Assembly: GCF_002744715.1 (NCBI RefSeq)
Contig: NZ_KZ319375.1
Span: 62,001 to 126,000 of the forward strand
Direction of reading: 5' to 3'
DNA: 64,000 nt
From: Marinobacter profundi
GTDB taxonomy: Bacteria; Pseudomonadota; Gammaproteobacteria; Pseudomonadales; Oleiphilaceae
The translations under genes were made by a program, and so were the position numbers. Shown in pieces: positions 60,412 through 64,000 of this stretch (the first letter of the stretch is position 1; each line of letters begins with the position of its first letter). Below the pieces are notes generated by a model. The model was not told the DNA's origin. It saw nothing but the letters and a program-made list of their open reading frames with translations, and did not search any database.

Positions 60412-60957
60412 GTTGCGTCTTCCTTTTTGAGTTAACTCAGGTTTTAGCGACGGGTTGGACCCGCTCTTCTAGACTTCTTCTTTCGGGCTTGATCGCGCCC
60501 CATTCTCTTTCACAAAGATGTCATTTATGTGACATCGTTTGGACATCATTCGGCGCTACAGCACGGAACTTCCGGCTCCGCTTGCTGCTGCCACCCGGTC
60601 GAATACCCCTTAAATTACCAGCGCTTACTGACCAAAAGATTGAGATGAATCAAGTACACCTTTTCCCTCAATCACTTACGGAGATAACTTAAAGCGCGAC
60701 CTGATGAACCTGTTTTAATACAATGACTGCATTTTTGCAAATTTTCATTGCCGGTTTTTTAGGCCATTTCGTGCAACCTGCACCCGCCCTTATGCCCTTG
60801 TCTCTGCACGCTGACCTGTCAATTTTGAGGCCAGATTTAAAATTATTCTTTAAAAACAATAACAAAAACTAAAACTCCACCCAAAAGCCGGGGAAAACCT
60901 CGCGACAGTCCGCCACCCACCGCCCCAAAACGGCGCCGGTAACCAGCCCACGCCCTG
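60412..60957. promoter_or_regulatory. Long AT-rich region upstream of the porin gene
   Basis: About 545 bases with no credible gene. Seen in it: a 12-bp palindrome TGAGTTAACTCA at 60428-60439, just before the porin ribosome binding site. There is also an inverted repeat GATGTCA-TTTATG-TGACATC at 60517-60536, whose right arm hexamer GACATC recurs 11 bases on at 60542-60547. AT-rich tracts lie at 60640-60890. These could be operators or an activating upstream region for porin transcription. I cannot assign a -10/-35 with confidence. Confidence 0.5.
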
Positions 60958-61416
60958 CTATGGTGCGCCACCGGCCTCCAACATAAAGGTGACAGGCCCG
61001 TCATTCAGCAGCGCCACTTTCATATCCGCACCGAATTCCCCGGCCTGCACCCTGCTCTCACCAAGCCCCTGGCGTCTGGCCTGCTCAACAAAATAACGAA
61101 ACAGGTCGCAGGCTTCTGCCGGCGCGGCAGCGCGGGAGAAGCCCGGACGGGTCCCCGAGGTGGTATCAGCGGCAAGGGTAAACTGGGGAACGACCAGAAG
61201 GTGGCCTTCGATATCGAGCAGGCTGCGATTCATCCGCCCCTGCTCATCGGGAAACACCCGGTAGGTGAGGATCTTGCGGCACAATTGATCGGCGACAGCA
61301 GCACTGTCTCCGCGCTCAACGCCGAGTAGCAGGAGCAATCCGCGCGGAATTTCGGCAATCAGCCGGTTATCCACGGTGACACTCGCCTGTGAGACACGCT
61401 GGATCAGCCCCTTCAT
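60958..61416 (-). CDS. dtd: D-aminoacyl-tRNA deacylase
   Basis: Dtd hydrolyses D-amino acids (and glycine) from mischarged tRNA. The 152-aa protein starts MKGLIQRVSQASVTVD and has the Gly-cisPro region LNDGPVTFML near residue 142. The other signature, normally SQFTL, reads PQFTL near residues 77-81 (codon CCC for Pro). The catalytic Thr of that motif remains. ATG 61416 gives the family length; the frame to 61485 has no support. Confidence 0.95.
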   Translation of the reverse strand: MKGLIQRVSQASVTVDNRLIAEIPRGLLLLLGVERGDSAAVADQLCRKILTYRVFPDEQGRMNRSLLDIEGHLLVVPQFTLAADTTSGTRPGFSRAAAPAEACDLFRYFVEQARRQGLGESRVQAGEFGADMKVALLNDGPVTFMLEAGGAP

Positions 61417-61491
61417 TACACTCCCGGTCAGAAGGCGGTCATTAAAATCGCGAAAGATTCTATCGACCCCATGACCGGGCTGCAACCCCGC

Positions 61492-62454
61492 TCAAGACGA
61501 ATGGTTCTCAATTATTGCAGCAACCCCTTCAACTCCATGGATCAGCGCGTCCACAATTGCCGGCTCGGAGGCGGAATGACCGGCGTCGCGAATAATCCGC
61601 AACTCCGCATCGGGCCAGCGCTCACTCAATGCCAACGCATTATCGAGCGGGCACACCATGTCATAGCGGCCATGCACGATGACCCCGGGAATACCCGCCA
61701 GCCGCCCCGCATCCCGCAGAATCTGCCCCGGCTCGAGGAACGCCTGGTTCATGAAGTAGTGACATTCGATCCGGGCCAGGGCAATGGCCACATGGGGGTG
61801 ACCAAAGTGCTCGACCACCCGGGGGTTGGGATGCAGGGTGGCACAGCGGCCTTCCCATACCGACCACGCCTTGGCCGCCTGGATCTGCTCCAGCTCGTTG
61901 CTGCTGGTCAGGCGGCGGTAATAGGCGCCGACCAGGTCATCCCGTTCCGTCGCGGGAATCGGGGCAAGGAACTCCTGCCAATAGTCGGGGAAAATCCGGC
62001 TGGCGCCCTGCTGATAAAACCAGTGGATATCCTCCGGGCGGCACAGGAAGATGCCCCGCAATACCAGCCCCAGCACTCGTGCCGGGTGCGTCTGGGCGTA
62101 CACCAGGGCCAGCGTGGACCCCCAACTGCCACCAAACAGCAGCCACCGGCGGATGCCAAGAAGCCCGCGAATACGCTCGATGTCGTCCACCAGCCCCGCA
62201 GTGGTGTTGCCACCCAGTTCTGCCAGCGGCGTCGAACGGCCGGCACCGCGCTGGTCAAACAGGATAATGCGGAATCGCTCGGCATCAAAAAACCGCCGGT
62301 AATACTCCTCACAGCCGCCGCCGGGGCCGCCATGCACGACGAGCACTGGCAGCCCGTCCGGATTTCCGCATTCTTCAATATAGAGTTCGTGGGGAGGATC
62401 AACTGCCAGCCTGTGCTGGGCGTAGGGTTTTATTTCTGGAAAGAGGGTTCGCAT
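61492..62454 (-). CDS. pip: Proline iminopeptidase
   Basis: Pip removes N-terminal proline from peptides. The 320-aa alpha/beta hydrolase has the oxyanion motif VVHGGPGGG near residue 39, DQRGAGRS near residue 66, and the nucleophile elbow GGSWGSTLAL near residue 105 (Ser). The catalytic Asp lies in GRYDMVCP and the His in DAGHSA. ATG 62454 matches the family N-terminus MRTLFPEIKPY. It lies between the dtd gene and the typA terminator on the same strand. Confidence 0.95.
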   Translation of the reverse strand: MRTLFPEIKPYAQHRLAVDPPHELYIEECGNPDGLPVLVVHGGPGGGCEEYYRRFFDAERFRIILFDQRGAGRSTPLAELGGNTTAGLVDDIERIRGLLGIRRWLLFGGSWGSTLALVYAQTHPARVLGLVLRGIFLCRPEDIHWFYQQGASRIFPDYWQEFLAPIPATERDDLVGAYYRRLTSSNELEQIQAAKAWSVWEGRCATLHPNPRVVEHFGHPHVAIALARIECHYFMNQAFLEPGQILRDAGRLAGIPGVIVHGRYDMVCPLDNALALSERWPDAELRIIRDAGHSASEPAIVDALIHGVEGVAAIIENHSS

Positions 62455-62505
62455 AGCTTGTAGCCCGACCGGGGGAGTTACCGGAAGTTTAGCGCATCTG
62501 ACCAT

Positions 62506-62540
62506 AAAAAAACGGGACCGGAACTGAGTTCCGATCCCGT
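62506..62540 (-). terminator. Terminator of typA
   Basis: On the minus strand ACGGGA-T-CGGAAC and GTTCCG-G-TCCCGT form a 12-bp stem with one mismatch and a 3-base loop, followed by TTTTTTT. It lies 22 bases after the typA stop codon. Confidence 0.92.
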
Positions 62541-62562
62541 TTCGGGCATCCTGCGGCCAGCG

Positions 62563-64000
62563 TTACTTCTTGTTGGCGCGCTTCCGCTCGTTTTCGGTCA
62601 GCAGCTTCTTGCGCAGCCGGATCGACTTTGGCGTCACTTCAACCAGCTCGTCGTCATCAATGAACTCCAGCGCCTGCTCAAGGGTGAACTTGATGGGCGG
62701 CACCAGGGCGATCACCTCGTCCTTGCCGGAAGCCCGCATGTTATCGAGCTTCTTGCCCTTGGTGGGATTCACTACCAGGTCGTTCTCACGGCTGTGGATA
62801 CCACACAGCTGACCTTCATAGATGTCCTGGCCCGGCTCAAGGAACAGCTTGCCGCGGCTCTGCAGGGTCTCCAGGGAATAGGTCAGCGCAGTACCTGTCG
62901 CCATGGAAACCAGCACACCGTTCTGGCGGTTGGTCACATCACCGGCCTTGATCGGGCCATAGTGGCTGAAGGTAGAGGTCAGGATACCGGTACCTGAGGT
63001 CATGGTCAGGAAGCTGTTACGGAAACCAATCAGACCGCGGGCCGGAATAGTATATTCCAGGCGCATACGGCCCTTGCCGTCCGGTGCCATGTTGGTCAGT
63101 TCGCCTTTGCGAAGACCCATCTGCTCCATCAGCGGGCCCTGATGCTGCTCTTCGATATCGACGATAACGTTCTCGTACGGCTCCTGCTTCTCACCGTCGA
63201 CAACCCGGATAACCACTTCCGGTCGACCGACAGCCAGCTCAAAGTTTTCCCGGCGCATGTTCTCGATCAATACCGACAGGTGCAACTCACCACGACCTGA
63301 TACCTTGAACTTGTCGGCGGAATCACCGTCCTCGACACGCAGCGCCACATTGTGCAGCAACTCTTTCTCCAGACGCTCCTTGATGTTGCGGCTGGTGACG
63401 TACTTGCCTTCTTTACCGGCGAACGGCGAATCGTTGACCTGGAAGGTCATGGATACCGTCGGCTCGTCGACGGTCAGCGCCGGCAGCGCCTCAACGGAGG
63501 TCGGATCGCACAGGGTATCGGAGATGTACAGCTCGTCCAGACCGCTGACGCACACGATATCGCCGGCCTGGGCTTCTTCAACCTCGATACGCTGGAGACC
63601 TGAGTGACCCATGATCTTGAGAATACGGCCCTGACGTTTTTTGCCGTCGGCGCCGATGGCCACGACCGGAGTATTGGTCTTGACCTTGCCACGCATGATA
63701 CGGCCGATACCGATCACACCCAGGAAGCTGTTGTAATCCAGCTGGGAGATCTGCATCTGGAAGGGGCCGTCAAGGTCCACTGAAGGTGCAGGCACGTGAT
63801 CGACAATGGCCTGGAACACGGCGTCCATATTGTCGCCCATGTTCTCGTGATCCAGTCCGGCAATTCCGTTCAGGGCGCTGGCATAGACAATCGGGAAGTC
63901 CAGCTGCTCATCGGTAGCCCCCAGGTTGTCGAACAGGTCGAATACCTGGTCCACAACCCAGTCCGGCCGGGCGCCGGGCCGGTCAATCTTGTTAACCACC
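62563..64000 (-). CDS. typA: Ribosome-binding GTPase TypA/BipA (5' end outside window)
   Basis: TypA is a translational GTPase that binds the ribosome under stress and low temperature. About 479 C-terminal residues are visible and start within the G4 motif [14 protein letters not shown]. The G5-type ASALNG, the beta-barrel domain II, the EF-G-like domains III and V, and the TypA-specific C-terminal domain ([27 protein letters not shown]) follow. The missing N-terminal part (about 120 residues, with the P-loop) lies beyond the window edge. No defect is seen. Confidence 0.97.
   Translation of the reverse strand, partial: VVNKIDRPGARPDWVVDQVFDLFDNLGATDEQLDFPIVYASALNGIAGLDHENMGDNMDAVFQAIVDHVPAPSVDLDGPFQMQISQLDYNSFLGVIGIGRIMRGKVKTNTPVVAIGADGKKRQGRILKIMGHSGLQRIEVEEAQAGDIVCVSGLDELYISDTLCDPTSVEALPALTVDEPTVSMTFQVNDSPFAGKEGKYVTSRNIKERLEKELLHNVALRVEDGDSADKFKVSGRGELHLSVLIENMRRENFELAVGRPEVVIRVVDGEKQEPYENVIVDIEEQHQGPLMEQMGLRKGELTNMAPDGKGRMRLEYTIPARGLIGFRNSFLTMTSGTGILTSTFSHYGPIKAGDVTNRQNGVLVSMATGTALTYSLETLQSRGKLFLEPGQDIYEGQLCGIHSRENDLVVNPTKGKKLDNMRASGKDEVIALVPPIKFTLEQALEFIDDDELVEVTPKSIRLRKKLLTENERKRANKK

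Noticed and set aside
60489..60692. A 67-codon ORF in the porin upstream region
   Set aside because: It lies across the inverted repeats, has no ribosome binding site and no protein-like pattern.

Overview
The window is a compact, GC-rich, gene-dense stretch of a Gram-negative chromosome, most likely a marine gammaproteobacterium close to Marinobacter (inference). The basis is gene order: gltD-gltB-aroB-aroK-pilQPONM/mrcA, maeB-rpmE-priA-argS-SPOR-hslVU, rppH-ptsP, nudF-DUF1249-cpdA-yqiA next to thiC and tolC, and waaA/LPS genes/ilvE/glnE. These blocks are the ones found in Pseudomonas and its relatives, and the protein sequences look like that group. I see no tRNA, rRNA, insertion sequence, prophage or CRISPR array.

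Layout: 1-7 kb holds glutamate synthase (gltD is cut by the window edge) and two shikimate genes. 7-12 kb holds the type IV pilus alignment and secretin operon pilMNOPQ, divergent from the penicillin-binding protein 1a gene. 15-24 kb is housekeeping: malic enzyme, L31, PriA, ArgRS, a SPOR protein and the HslVU protease behind a heat-shock-like promoter. 24-34 kb holds an unusual patatin protein, PtsP, RppH, a HAD phosphatase, an imelysin-like lipoprotein, RlmI, GcvH and the nudF-DUF1249-cpdA-yqiA cluster. ThiC follows with a clear TPP riboswitch, then a TolC-type outer-membrane channel.

38-53 kb is the most individual part, a lipopolysaccharide/surface-glycan locus. The plus-strand run is lpxL, an ELM1-family protein, a GT4, a GT4 fused to a YrbL-type kinase-like domain, a second LpxL-like acyltransferase, an unrecognised small ORF, and an O-antigen ligase fused to a family 2 glycosyltransferase. 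Facing it is a minus-strand operon: a KdkA-type Kdo kinase, a GT4, a CDP-glycerol-transferase-like protein and a polysialyltransferase/GT52-like protein. A GT9 heptosyltransferase and waaA complete the set. Together they should build, phosphorylate, acylate and cap lipid A-core. The two fusions and the phosphate/sialyl-type transferases are the best candidates for something not yet described.

53-64 kb holds a DUF6165 protein, ilvE, glnE, a two-TM potassium channel, a CYTH phosphatase, a porin, dtd, pip and the 5'-truncated typA/bipA. Long ORFs antisense to gltB, mrcA, hslU, argS and thiC are shadows of high-GC coding sequence and were left out.
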